Virus record (IMG/VR): IMGVR_UViG_3300025840_000290
Location: 1-22,118 of that record
Origin: a virus
Direction: 5' to 3' (one strand)
DNA: 22,118 nucleotides
The translations under genes and the position numbers were made by a program. Every line of letters begins with the position of its first letter. Position 1 is the stretch's first letter. Of this stretch, positions 1 to 6,550 are shown one piece after another. The notes below the pieces were generated by a model. The model saw nothing but the letters and a program-made list of their open reading frames with translations, did not search any database and had not been told where the DNA came from.

Positions 1-211
1 TATTGTGTCGGGCTTTGAACGATTTCCGTCTTGCTTTTTCTGACTTGGACTTAGGGTTAGAGCCAGCGCCTTTAACGCCTTGTTGCCCAAATCGAATAAT
101 TTTTTCCTTTCCGCCAGAACAAGCCTTTACTATGTGTGACTTCTTTGCGTGACTTGGAGTGCGCTTTGGTTTGTTGCACTTCATCTTTGATTTATCTACT
201 CTCTTTGCCAT
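1..211 (-). CDS. Conserved small basic phage protein (partial, C-terminus off window)
   Basis: The ATG is at 211-209 and overlaps the TAA of the upstream homing endonuclease gene by one base. The frame stays open for 70 codons to the window edge, so the C-terminus is missing. The protein is very basic, starting MAKRVDKSKMKCNKPKRTPS, with motifs KKSHIVKACSGGKEKIIRFG, GQQGVKGAG and a KARRKSFKARHN stretch. From memory this matches a short (about 90-100 aa) conserved protein of marine phages, including cyanophages, that usually ends in a KKGKMSAAYWA-like tail; I cannot give a Pfam number with certainty. Its biochemical role is unknown to me. The charge suggests nucleic acid binding, which is inference. 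It is the most downstream gene of the leftward block seen here and is probably co-transcribed with the genes before it. Confidence 0.75.
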   Translation of the reverse strand, partial: MAKRVDKSKMKCNKPKRTPSHAKKSHIVKACSGGKEKIIRFGQQGVKGAGSNPKSKSEKARRKSFKARHN

Positions 212-996
212 TAGTCAATGAAATTTGAAATAGGAATAAATGAATATCCTTTAGTTATAGAATCGTCAAGTTTTTGAATATACTTTACCCCTTTATGTCT
301 TTGATATCTGTATCCTTTACATCTCTCCCGTATGTAAGAAGCGTGTCTACCTACTGCCTTAGCTGCGGAATTTGCGCTGTAAAAAATACCAAATGGAGTC
401 ACCCAATACCCATTAAACATAGGATTTTTTTCTTTCTTCATCTGCTTGGAAATATCCCTAGTTTGACCCTTTCTGTATCCATTAGGTATTGGCTTTCCAT
501 TTTTGACTCTAATCTGATTTTTTCCATTAGTAGCCCAATAAGTATCCTTAGCAGCCTCGCTAACAGCTTTTAGAGTGTTAGGGTGGTGTGTACCTTTATA
601 AGGGTTGTTTTCTTTCATACGTCTTGAATGTTTTTTTCTGCCATTCTCAGACATAAAAGAACCATTTCCACCTATTCCAGCGTTGTAGTTATTCTCTAGC
701 CTAACCCAATCCTCTGTCACTATATGCCGCTCCTCTTCATACGCTTCTTCTACTGTATCGTAAAATGAAAGTATTTCTCTTTTGAAATTAGAATATCCGT
801 GCTTCTTTACTGCCCTAGGAAACGGGTAATCTCGCAAATGTCTTGAATCAGATTCTCTAAATATCCCATTTCCTATATATCCGTCATCCAACTTATTGGT
901 AGAGTGTACGCCAATATAAGTTTTACCGTTGATTAGGTTTTTAGTTTGATAAACGAAATTATATTTCTTAGCTACCACACGCCTCACATTCTTCAT
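211..996 (-). CDS. GIY-YIG homing endonuclease
   Basis: About 261 residues from the ATG at 996; a GTG at 1011 would add five. The N-terminal catalytic domain (about residues 10-100) has a degenerate GIY element (FVY), then NGKTYIGVHST with the YIG element, an arginine-containing helix (SRHLRDYPFPRAVKKHG), the glutamate helix (EEAYEEERHIV) and the asparagine motif NYNAGIGGNG. The C-terminal half holds linker and DNA-binding repeats of the NUMOD type (KENNPYKG, KEKNPMFNG) and a final PFGIFYSANSAAKAVG...CKGYRY segment like those in Seg-type phage enzymes. Such proteins cut a phage target site and spread by gene conversion; they are not needed for growth. It lies between two small phage genes, is AT-richer than the replication genes around it, and has no obvious promoter of its own. 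It looks like an acquired free-standing homing endonuclease. Confidence 0.88.
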   Translation of the reverse strand: MKNVRRVVAKKYNFVYQTKNLINGKTYIGVHSTNKLDDGYIGNGIFRESDSRHLRDYPFPRAVKKHGYSNFKREILSFYDTVEEAYEEERHIVTEDWVRLENNYNAGIGGNGSFMSENGRKKHSRRMKENNPYKGTHHPNTLKAVSEAAKDTYWATNGKNQIRVKNGKPIPNGYRKGQTRDISKQMKKEKNPMFNGYWVTPFGIFYSANSAAKAVGRHASYIRERCKGYRYQRHKGVKYIQKLDDSITKGYSFIPISNFID

Positions 997-1048
997 TAGC
1001 GTCAAGGTCACAAGCTTGTACGTTGTTTTCGGTTTGGCGCTTAAGCAT
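968..1048 (-). CDS. Possible 26-residue ORF overlapping the GIY-YIG gene
   Basis: An ATG at 1048-1046 begins five bases after the stop of the 1053-1259 gene and runs to TAA at 970-968. The peptide starts MLKRQTENNVQA and ends in a CxxC tail (ECEACGS). It overlaps the start of the homing endonuclease gene by 29 bases. Tight spacing after the upstream stop argues that it is read, and the CxxC end is not random-looking. It may be a genuine tiny phage gene or the front end of a gene interrupted when the homing endonuclease arrived. No function can be assigned. Confidence 0.3.
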   Translation of the reverse strand: MLKRQTENNVQACDLDANEECEACGS

Positions 1049-1052
1049 TTTT

Positions 1053-1259
1053 TCAGCTAGGGTGTCTAAATTCGATTGCTCCGTTTTCGTTGTACTCATA
1101 TATTGGTGTTTTTAAAGTGTTGTTTAAATATTCGTTTTCAGCGTCTAGTAGGTCGCACTCCATCTGCAACTGAAGGATTAAAGTACCAACAGAATCGTTA
1201 ACTTCGTGAGGTTCAAGTTCCCCAGTTTTTGAGTTGTAGATTTCGATTAACACTCCCAC
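1053..1259 (-). CDS. Small hypothetical protein, acidic, coiled-coil-like
   Basis: 68 residues from a GTG at 1259; a second GTG at 1253 would remove two residues. The protein is acidic. A beta-rich opening (VLIEIYNSKTGELEPHEV) is followed by a helical stretch with spaced leucines (LILQLQMECDLLDAENEYLN) that could form a short coiled coil. I recognise no family. It follows the primase-helicase gene after a 27-base gap. A TAnnTTTG-like element (TACTTTTG, 1266-1259) touches the first GTG; if used, the mRNA would start near the second GTG, but it may be chance. It is in the same leftward block as the replication genes, so an accessory early role is plausible but unproven. Confidence 0.6.
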   Translation of the reverse strand: MGVLIEIYNSKTGELEPHEVNDSVGTLILQLQMECDLLDAENEYLNNTLKTPIYEYNENGAIEFRHPS

Positions 1260-1286
1260 AAAAGTATCTATTTTTAAGGTCGTTTG

Positions 1287-3113
1287 TTATGTTGATTCTT
1301 TGTACTCAGGCACGTCTTCAAACTCTACCGACGGCTCAATAAATTTGTTAGGGTTGTAGATAACGTTTCCAAAAGCGTACTTAGGCTCTCCGTTTATTGC
1401 CTTTTCGTAGTATCTGTTTTTATCAACGTCGTACCAAAGCTTAAAAGTTCCCGTCCTTCCAATTCCTTTTGGTTTGGACTTATGTACGATAAAGTGTGTT
1501 TCGTTTGAGTCGTAATCAACCCCCGTGCTATCGGGTAGTGGTTCACCCTCGATGTCAAGCGGTCTCCAAGCGGAAATCATTTGCATTCCCTTTCTAAAAA
1601 AAATCTGTCCGTACTGTATCTCACGCGGAGAAGCAGCAGGGTAGTAAGACCTAGAGACTTGCCCTTGGTTGTCTTTTATAAACCGCAACTGTTGGTCTCT
1701 TACGTGGGTGACTAAGATGTTGTGACGAGCGTTCTTTCTTGCGTCTGCCAACATTAAGTCAAGGTCTTTTCCAATAGCTCTGTCTTCACGCAAATTAAGG
1801 TCAAAGTCAAGGTAGTTGTGTGGGTCTATTACCGTTCCGTTTATTTTTATATTAAGTTCTCGCTCTATTCCTTCGACTTGGTTACAGAAGTCTTTAAGGT
1901 AAAACTCAGCGCCTTTTGTATCAAGCACGATAAAGTGGTCTCGGACAAACCGAGCCGCTTCTTGGTCAACAACACCCCCCGCTACAAAACTCTTTTTTGC
2001 TTTAATCGACATTAACTCTCCGTAGACTTGGGCTGGCGTTCCTGTTTCGGGAGTTAAAAGCACCCACTTCCAACCTTTGCTTTCGCTCAAGTTCATGCAA
2101 ACTTCGTGAGTGAAGTTTGATTTTCCACTATAAGGCGCTCCGTATATGTAAGTAACAGCGGAAGGAAGAAAGGAAATATAATCGTCAGCACTTGAAAAGC
2201 CACAACTCTCTCCACGCTCGTACCCTTTTCTTTGAAACTCTTCTACCTCTTTAGCAACATCTGTCATTGTCACCCAAAGCTTTCCGACCCCAACACGCAT
2301 ACTAAGTATTTCGTTTTGTTTGGTCATAGAGCAAGGGCTTTTCATACCCTCTCTCAAAGAGTCTTCAACATCTTTTATTGCTAACTCAGGGTCTTCTGTG
2401 TTTTTTAGAACAGCGTTTATAAGCAACCTGTGTGCGTCGTCATAAGTCATTTCTCCCGAAGCGACCCAACCTCCGAACAGATAAGATATTCGTATTCTTA
2501 CGTCGTGCTTTTCTCCTTCTATTGAGTCTTCAATTTTGCGTAAAGCTTTGTTTACGCTGTCCCAATTCTTAACGGTGTACCCGTCTTGTTGCGGAACTTT
2601 AGAAAAAACTTTTGCGTTTTGGTTTATGTAGATGTCGGGGTCAAAGGACTCGTAACAAACCCTTGATATGTTCTTTCCAGACGGGTCTATACCTTTGAAC
2701 TCCTTTTCTACCTCTTTGAAGTGTTCTTTAAACTTCTTTGGGTTAGCTATCTTTATCAAAGCTTTTACCCCGTTACCCGAAGGAGACTCCCAACAAGCAA
2801 ACACGTAAGAGTTGTTAGATAGTTCTTTCTTCTTGGCTTCAACGCTTTTAACGTCGTCAAAATCCAATACCATATAACCACTCGCCTCTTTTAAAGACTC
2901 GTCGTTACGCTCGGTAAAAGTTCCTGAAAAAGTAACAGAAGGTAAGTTTGCTTTTAGTGCGTTCTTTTCCTTTTTTGTTTTTGCTTTGCGAATATCAAGC
3001 AGAAGCTCCTTGCTTTTTCCTGTTTTTATCCTGTCAAGGGCAGTCTTAACGGTTATGGTGTAGCCGTTTTTAACTTCCTTGATATTCTCGTACACGCTTA
3101 TCTTTTCGTTCAA
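1287..3113 (-). CDS. Replicative primase-helicase: VirE_N/BT4734-like domain fused to DnaB-type ATPase
   Basis: 608 residues from a TTG start at 3113. The N-terminal third (about 40-170) resembles the BT4734/VirE_N primase-polymerase-like domain common in Bacteroidetes mobile elements: MVLDFDDV (83-88) and SPSGNGVKALIKI (110-122). The C-terminal half is a RecA/DnaB-type helicase with Walker A GAPYSGKS (325-332), Walker B GTVIDPHN (D430), a VTHVRDQ sensor-like motif (468-474) and the DnaB-like end FIVHKSKPKGIGRTGTFKLW. It probably primes and unwinds DNA at the phage fork. The neighbours, an OB-like protein and an SSB, support this. A weak terminator-like hairpin lies just upstream (3130-3159), so expression may be lower than that of the preceding genes. 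The helicase assignment is strong; priming activity is inferred from the fold. Confidence 0.85.
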   Translation of the reverse strand: MNEKISVYENIKEVKNGYTITVKTALDRIKTGKSKELLLDIRKAKTKKEKNALKANLPSVTFSGTFTERNDESLKEASGYMVLDFDDVKSVEAKKKELSNNSYVFACWESPSGNGVKALIKIANPKKFKEHFKEVEKEFKGIDPSGKNISRVCYESFDPDIYINQNAKVFSKVPQQDGYTVKNWDSVNKALRKIEDSIEGEKHDVRIRISYLFGGWVASGEMTYDDAHRLLINAVLKNTEDPELAIKDVEDSLREGMKSPCSMTKQNEILSMRVGVGKLWVTMTDVAKEVEEFQRKGYERGESCGFSSADDYISFLPSAVTYIYGAPYSGKSNFTHEVCMNLSESKGWKWVLLTPETGTPAQVYGELMSIKAKKSFVAGGVVDQEAARFVRDHFIVLDTKGAEFYLKDFCNQVEGIERELNIKINGTVIDPHNYLDFDLNLREDRAIGKDLDLMLADARKNARHNILVTHVRDQQLRFIKDNQGQVSRSYYPAASPREIQYGQIFFRKGMQMISAWRPLDIEGEPLPDSTGVDYDSNETHFIVHKSKPKGIGRTGTFKLWYDVDKNRYYEKAINGEPKYAFGNVIYNPNKFIEPSVEFEDVPEYKEST

Positions 3114-3129
3114 CTCTATTTGCTTTTTG

Positions 3130-3159
3130 AAAAAAAAATTGCCCTCTTTTTACAGAGGC
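3130..3159 (-). terminator. Weak intrinsic terminator-like hairpin
   Basis: On the minus strand GCCTCT pairs with AGAGGGC around a six-base loop with one bulged base, and is followed by GCAA and a run of nine T. The stem overlaps the stop codon of the 3150 gene and ends just before the primase-helicase start. It is short, so partial termination that lowers the downstream gene is more likely than a full stop. Confidence 0.45.
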
Positions 3160-3713
3160 TTAGACACCCAAGAAAGATACTCGTTACACTTAGAAACGAT
3201 AGTATCTAGGGTCATGGATTTGTCAACCTTAAATAGTTGTGCCACTCTCTTTGTTACACCCATTCTAACGATAAGGTGTTCCGACTCTTTGCCCCACTTG
3301 TCAATTCCGCTTTTGTAGCTGTCTGGAATATCGCAAAGGAACTCAAGGTACTTTACAAGCGCATCGTTACGGGATACCCCGCTGTTGTAGCTTTCTGTTT
3401 CAACCGCACACTCTAAAGCGTTGAGTTTAAACATACCCGAAATAGACTCCCAAGATTTAGTGTTGTCCTTCTTTTTGAACCCACCACCACCGAAACTTGG
3501 TTTCTCGTTTACCCGCTTTATCTTTGTTTTGTCTTTTGTGTACTCTAAGATTTTTCCCTCTTGCATCCAATCGGGAACTATCTCTTTTGTTGTACCAATA
3601 GAACCAACGTCTCCGTTTTCAAACTCGATAGTGCGGTAGTAAATCGTTCCGCCTTGGGGGTTATTCCAAGGACGGGACGACTCTTCTACTCTCGTTATTT
3701 TTGACTTAGGCAT
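3150..3713 (-). CDS. Putative OB-fold, single-stranded-DNA-binding-like replication protein
   Basis: 187 residues, ATG at 3713. The N-terminal part (about 20-70) is beta-rich with alternating patterns (GGTIYYRTIEFENGDVGSIG, then GKILEYTKDKTKIKRV), which looks like an OB fold. A glycine-rich linker (FGGGGFKKKD, about 74-83) leads to a mostly helical C-terminal domain. The gene lies six bases downstream of the SSB gene and immediately upstream of the primase-helicase, a position typical of an accessory replication or recombination factor. I do not recognise a named family, and the OB-fold call comes from the strand pattern and context only. It could be a second ssDNA-binding protein or a helicase loader. 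Confidence 0.5.
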   Translation of the reverse strand: MPKSKITRVEESSRPWNNPQGGTIYYRTIEFENGDVGSIGTTKEIVPDWMQEGKILEYTKDKTKIKRVNEKPSFGGGGFKKKDNTKSWESISGMFKLNALECAVETESYNSGVSRNDALVKYLEFLCDIPDSYKSGIDKWGKESEHLIVRMGVTKRVAQLFKVDKSMTLDTIVSKCNEYLSWVSKPL

Positions 3714-3718
3714 ATCTA

Positions 3719-4084
3719 TCAGAACGGCAAATTATCGTTAGCGTCGTTAGCTGATTCTTTTTGCGGAACGGCTTGCGTTTGAGAAGCTGTTTGCCCTTGT
3801 TCGGGGTCAAAGCCAATAAACTTAGGGTTAGTGTACCAAGTTCCGTTGTACTCACGTGCCGATATAATTAGGGACAGAGTACCTTTTTGCCCAACCCGAA
3901 AGTTAGAAAGGTCTTTGTTAAAAGCTTCTGCCGCTACTTTTCTCTCAAAAGAATTTCCGTCTTTTGTTGTTACGTTAACGTCGATAACAACGGTTTGCTT
4001 TGTCCAAGGCTTTCCGTTTGATTGCCCGTTTTCAGGGGCGCTGATGTGTGAGATTGTTCCCACTTGTCTAATTATATCACTCAT
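3719..4084 (-). CDS. Single-stranded DNA-binding protein (DUF3127-like SSB with DNLPF tip)
   Basis: 121 residues, ATG at 4084. An N-terminal OB-fold-like domain (about 1-95) contains PWTKQTVVIDV, the cluster ERKVAAEAFNKD, and VGQKGTLSLIISAREYNGTW; the last resembles the 'GRE' strand of the Bacteroidetes DUF3127/SSB-like family. A disordered glutamine-rich linker (QGQTASQTQAVPQK) leads to an acidic end terminating in DNLPF. The conserved last residues of bacterial SSBs (D-x-(L/I)-P-F) recruit partner proteins, so this tail strongly supports an SSB role in coating ssDNA at the phage fork. It has its own promoter at 4115-4108, about 24 bases before the ATG, with an A/T-rich leader, which would allow a high protein dose independent of the upstream genes. 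Confidence 0.8.
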   Translation of the reverse strand: MSDIIRQVGTISHISAPENGQSNGKPWTKQTVVIDVNVTTKDGNSFERKVAAEAFNKDLSNFRVGQKGTLSLIISAREYNGTWYTNPKFIGFDPEQGQTASQTQAVPQKESANDANDNLPF

Positions 4085-4107
4085 TTTTATTTAATTTTTG
4101 TGTGTTG

Positions 4108-4115
4108 CAAATATA
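4108..4115 (-). promoter_or_regulatory. Bacteroidetes-type -7 promoter element for SSB
   Basis: TATATTTG on the minus strand fits TAnnTTTG. It lies in the 51-base gap between the nuclease and SSB genes, 23 bases before the SSB ATG. I see no clear -33 TTTG. The predicted leader is short and A/T-rich. Confidence 0.7.
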
Positions 4116-4135
4116 GTTAAATTTCTTTAGTTTGG

Positions 4136-4837
4136 CTATCTTTTTTCACAAATATTCCTAAAGCTACAAACGCTTGAACAGAAATAGTCGTTACCGTCTT
4201 TTATTAGTAACTCTTCTTCTTTTTGGATTCTCTCAAAAGTTCTTTTTGCCCAATCTATCGCTTCGCTGTAATCGCTTTTATTGAAATCAAAGTTAAGCTT
4301 TTTATTTTGGCGAAAGAAAAAAAAGGAAAGCTCGGCGGGATATTCACCAAGCTTTTCCTTAACAAAAAGAGAATACAAATAGAGTTGCCTTCTTTTCTTT
4401 ACAATGTCTTTTTTTAAAAACGGCTTTGATACTTTGTAGTCAGTAATAACAAAACCTTTTTCTCCGAGGTGAAGTCTGTCAACGTATCCTTGAAACAGAA
4501 AGTCTCCGAAATCTGAAACGCTGTGTTCTTCTATCCAAGTAGCCTCTTGTTCGTGTCCGTTCCAGCTTTTAAAGAAACTATAACAGTCCATGTACCAACT
4601 CTCGTACCACTCCTGTTCGTGTCCCCGAACTCTTTTTATGTAACCCGTTTCCCAAGCTTTACCACAGTCGGTTATCTTTCCTTTGTCCTTTAACTCAAAG
4701 ATAAGGTGTGCTAAACTACCCATTTCGTTGAAGAAGTTAGCCTCGCCCTTTAATTCGTCAACGTAGTTGTACTTAAACATTAAGTAGCACTCGTCAAAAG
4801 ACGACAGCCTAGAGAAAGAATATGTGGGTTTATTCAA
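4136..4837 (-). CDS. PD-(D/E)XK nuclease, Cas4/RecB-like, with probable Fe-S cluster
   Basis: 233 residues from a TTG at 4837 whose TTGA overlaps the upstream stop. The motif order fits the Cas4/AddB/RecB nuclease family: SFSRLSSFDEC (C17), GSLAHLIFE (H44), GYVDRL (D120), ITDYKVSK (D133, K135) and RRQLYLYS (Q151). A C-terminal cysteine group (C220, C224, C230) together with C17 would bind a 4Fe-4S cluster. Members cut or resect DNA ends, and in phages they serve recombination, replication or host DNA breakdown. It lies between a small unknown gene and the SSB, within the replication block, so a role in processing replication or recombination intermediates is likely. The polarity and substrate cannot be read from sequence. 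Confidence 0.85.
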   Translation of the reverse strand: MNKPTYSFSRLSSFDECYLMFKYNYVDELKGEANFFNEMGSLAHLIFELKDKGKITDCGKAWETGYIKRVRGHEQEWYESWYMDCYSFFKSWNGHEQEATWIEEHSVSDFGDFLFQGYVDRLHLGEKGFVITDYKVSKPFLKKDIVKKRRQLYLYSLFVKEKLGEYPAELSFFFFRQNKKLNFDFNKSDYSEAIDWAKRTFERIQKEEELLIKDGNDYFCSSVCSFRNICEKR

Positions 4838-5088
4838 GATTTCTCTAAAGTAATGTTGTAAAACTGCTCGGTGCGTTGGATTGATTTCTCCACCTCTTCT
4901 TGGCTCATCTTTGTGTAGTTGAAAAGGAAGTTAGCTATTCTTCCGCAAAAAGAAACGTAAACGTTTAACTCGCTTTCTTTTATAACAGCGTCTTGAATAT
5001 CTCTCCCAAGCATCTGCTCAAAAGCGCCTCTTATAACCTTGTCTATTAACTCAAAGTCCCTTTCTACGTTTAGCTTCTTTTTACTCAT
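4834..5088 (-). CDS. Hypothetical protein in replication operon
   Basis: 84 residues from the ATG at 5088 (a TTG two codons upstream is also possible). Charged and largely helical: a basic start (MSKKKLNVERDFELIDKVI), a hydrophobic middle (YVSFCGRIANFLFNY) and an acidic C-terminal helix. The ATG overlaps the last eight bases of the upstream gene, and its own stop overlaps the nuclease start by four, so translation is probably coupled to both. No family recognised. A small partner of the nuclease is a reasonable guess from position, but nothing in the sequence proves it. Confidence 0.6.
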   Translation of the reverse strand: MSKKKLNVERDFELIDKVIRGAFEQMLGRDIQDAVIKESELNVYVSFCGRIANFLFNYTKMSQEEVEKSIQRTEQFYNITLEKS

Positions 5089-5503
5089 TTCCAAGTTGTT
5101 CTTTTATGTACGAAAGGTGCGAGCGAAGCTGCTCCCAAAACACTTTTGAACTTGCGTACAAAGTCCTCCAAGCGTGGTGGTCGTCCTCTAACTCTTTGTA
5201 AACCCGCTTTAACTCAAACGTTTCTAGTTCTGAAACTCGCTCGGCTTCTGCGTTGCTACACTGTAGGTCTTTTTTAACCTTTGAGACAGAGCTAAAGTGT
5301 TCAAACTCGTAGTTAAGTTTACTTTGGGTTGCCTCTCTTTTAGCTGCTACTTCTTGGGCGGCAATAGTGGAAATGTAAGAGGTTAACTTAATCTGAGCCG
5401 AAACAATAAGGTTTGGGTTAATCTCAGGATTAGAAGCCTCTGTTCTGTACCACTTAGCTACCGCTTGTACGCCATCTTGTAGTTCGTCAAATAAGGTATT
5501 CAT
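5081..5503 (-). CDS. Hypothetical all-helical (coiled-coil) protein
   Basis: 140 residues, ATG at 5503. Almost entirely predicted helix and highly charged, with a long heptad-like stretch from about residue 55 to 110 (EVAAKREATQSKLNYEFEHF, then SELETFELKRVYKELEDDHH) and a C-terminal aromatic helix. No signal peptide, membrane segment or known catalytic motif. The start overlaps the end of the 5487 gene by 17 bases and the stop overlaps the next gene by eight, so it belongs to a tightly packed operon upstream of the nuclease, SSB and helicase. I do not recognise the family. Oligomeric scaffolding of the replication machinery is a possibility only. Confidence 0.6.
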   Translation of the reverse strand: MNTLFDELQDGVQAVAKWYRTEASNPEINPNLIVSAQIKLTSYISTIAAQEVAAKREATQSKLNYEFEHFSSVSKVKKDLQCSNAEAERVSELETFELKRVYKELEDDHHAWRTLYASSKVFWEQLRSHLSYIKEQLGNE

Positions 5504-5846
5504 TGTACACTTCTTTTTGCCAAAACAGTCTATAACCGTATCTGTCGCAATCGTTAATAAAATCAGCCAAAGTCTCAGGGTGCATCAATCTGTGTTCAAA
5601 GATTTTGTAGCAGTGTTGCTCTACCCTTACCACCCCAAGCAAATCGGGGTTGTTAAAGACAAGCGCTAGCATTTCTTTGAACCTTGACGGTTGCGGTGGT
5701 AGCTTCTTTGAGTAAAGAGAGTGTACCTTGTGTAGTTTGCTTGGCTTTATGTCGTAAAGCAAATCCACTAAATTTTTCACCTGTGTAGTCCCTCGGTATT
5801 TTTTCTCAAGGTAATCTACGTAATTGTCCCAATCGTACTCAGACAT
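5487..5846 (-). CDS. Hypothetical protein
   Basis: 119 residues, ATG at 5846, overlapping the stop of the 55-aa gene before it by eight bases. Helical, with an acidic aromatic start (MSEYDWDNYVDYLEKKY) and repeated hydrophobic helices (VKNLVDLLYDI, FKEMLALVFNN). A later aromatic segment (YGYRLFWQKEVYNEYLI) ends the protein. No catalytic motif, membrane span or signal peptide is seen. The overlaps on both sides indicate translational coupling in the early operon. I cannot assign a function. Confidence 0.6.
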   Translation of the reverse strand: MSEYDWDNYVDYLEKKYRGTTQVKNLVDLLYDIKPSKLHKVHSLYSKKLPPQPSRFKEMLALVFNNPDLLGVVRVEQHCYKIFEHRLMHPETLADFINDCDRYGYRLFWQKEVYNEYLI

Positions 5847-6006
5847 ATTTTACTTCTGATTTAAAAACTTCTACTGTTTTTCCACTTCCGAAATCAAGAC
5901 TAACGACAGAACCTTTCTCCCAATTCACGTTTGCCTCTTTTCCGTAAAGTGCAACTCCGTCAAAGATAATATTTCCAAAGTACGTTACGACTCTTTTTTC
6001 TTCCAT
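5839..6006 (-). CDS. Small hypothetical protein, 55 residues
   Basis: A short frame from ATG at 6006 to TGA at 5841-5839. The protein begins MEEKRVVTYFGNIIFDGVAL and continues with alternating hydrophobic and polar residues (GSVVSLDFGSGKTVEVF), so it looks like a small all-beta domain. It overlaps the preceding 89-aa gene by 22 bases and the ATG of the next gene by eight, the same packing as its neighbours. This fills what would otherwise be the only gap in this part of the operon. No family is recognised. Confidence 0.6.
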   Translation of the reverse strand: MEEKRVVTYFGNIIFDGVALYGKEANVNWEKGSVVSLDFGSGKTVEVFKSEVKYV

Positions 6007-6254
6007 CTTTTCAACAATATTTCTTTTGCTCGTTCAAAGTCAAAAGTCCAGTAAGCCCACTTTCCAAAGTGCTGAGAGCGAGGGTAACGGACAATACCGT
6101 ACCGCTCGTTCTCTTTGTGTTTAAACACCTCGTACCTTGTTTTACTTCCTCCGTCCACTCGGTATATGTACCCAAACGGCTCTTTTACAACTTGGGTAAA
6201 AGTGTATCCCTTTACCTCTCCTTTTCCGTCAAACTCTTTTGGTAGTGGTCTCAT
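5985..6254 (-). CDS. Hypothetical protein
   Basis: 89 residues. The ATG at 6254 directly follows the TAG of the upstream gene with no intervening base. The protein is basic and rich in aromatic residues, with a beta-rich core (GYTFTQVVKEPFGYIYRV, TRYEVFKHKENERYGIVRYP) and a basic C-terminal helix (ERAKEILLKRWKKKES). The pattern resembles small phage proteins carrying a single compact domain, perhaps nucleic-acid-binding, but I recognise no family. It overlaps the next gene by 22 bases, so the two are probably translationally coupled. Confidence 0.6.
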   Translation of the reverse strand: MRPLPKEFDGKGEVKGYTFTQVVKEPFGYIYRVDGGSKTRYEVFKHKENERYGIVRYPRSQHFGKWAYWTFDFERAKEILLKRWKKKES

Positions 6255-6440
6255 CTATTCTTCAATTACCCATTGTAAAGCTTCCATCTTTCCAACCAAC
6301 ATAGCGTGGTTTTCAAGTCTTTTTCTTCTGTCAGGTTCTATTAAGTTATCGTATTTACCCAATATAAACATCTTAGCTTCTGTGTTACGAATAACAGCTA
6401 ACCTATCTATTTCTTTTTGTATTTCTTCTTGATTTACCAT
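6255..6440 (-). CDS. Small helical hypothetical protein, first gene of the early operon
   Basis: 61 residues, ATG at 6440. Predicted to be two helices with heptad-like spacing (EEIQKEIDRLAVIRNTEAKM, then HAMLVGKMEALQWVIEE), so a short helical hairpin. No known family. It is the first gene after the promoter at 6532-6525 and lies 11 bases beyond the T-run of the hairpin terminator in that leader. Its expression, and that of everything downstream, therefore probably depends on readthrough. It abuts the next gene exactly (TAG then ATG). Confidence 0.6.
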   Translation of the reverse strand: MVNQEEIQKEIDRLAVIRNTEAKMFILGKYDNLIEPDRRKRLENHAMLVGKMEALQWVIEE

Positions 6441-6450
6441 AAACTTGTTT

Positions 6451-6477
6451 AAAAAGCGGGGGCGACTAAACCCCCGC
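6451..6477 (-). terminator. Intrinsic terminator / attenuator hairpin in early operon leader
   Basis: On the minus strand GCGGGGG pairs with CCCCCGC (7 bp, 8-base loop) and is followed directly by TTTTT. The T-run is on the minus side only, so it acts leftward. It lies between the promoter at 6532-6525 and the first gene (ATG 6440), and also ends transcripts coming from the HNH gene. This position makes it an attenuator for the whole replication operon. Confidence 0.8.
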
Positions 6478-6524
6478 TACCTCAAAACTTGAACTTTAAC
6501 ACTTGGTTAAAAATTTGTTCGGAG

Positions 6525-6532
6525 CAAACATA
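6525..6532 (-). promoter_or_regulatory. Promoter for the replication operon
   Basis: TATGTTTG on the minus strand fits TAnnTTTG, in the gap between the HNH gene and the 6440 gene. Transcription would start near 6519, giving a leader of about 80 nt that contains the hairpin terminator. No clear -33 element. Confidence 0.6.
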
Positions 6533-6550
6533 AAGAAAAATATCTTACAA

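Noticed and set aside
274-573. Rightward open frame opposite the GIY-YIG gene
   Set aside because: Antisense of a well-supported gene, with no promoter and no recognisable protein character.
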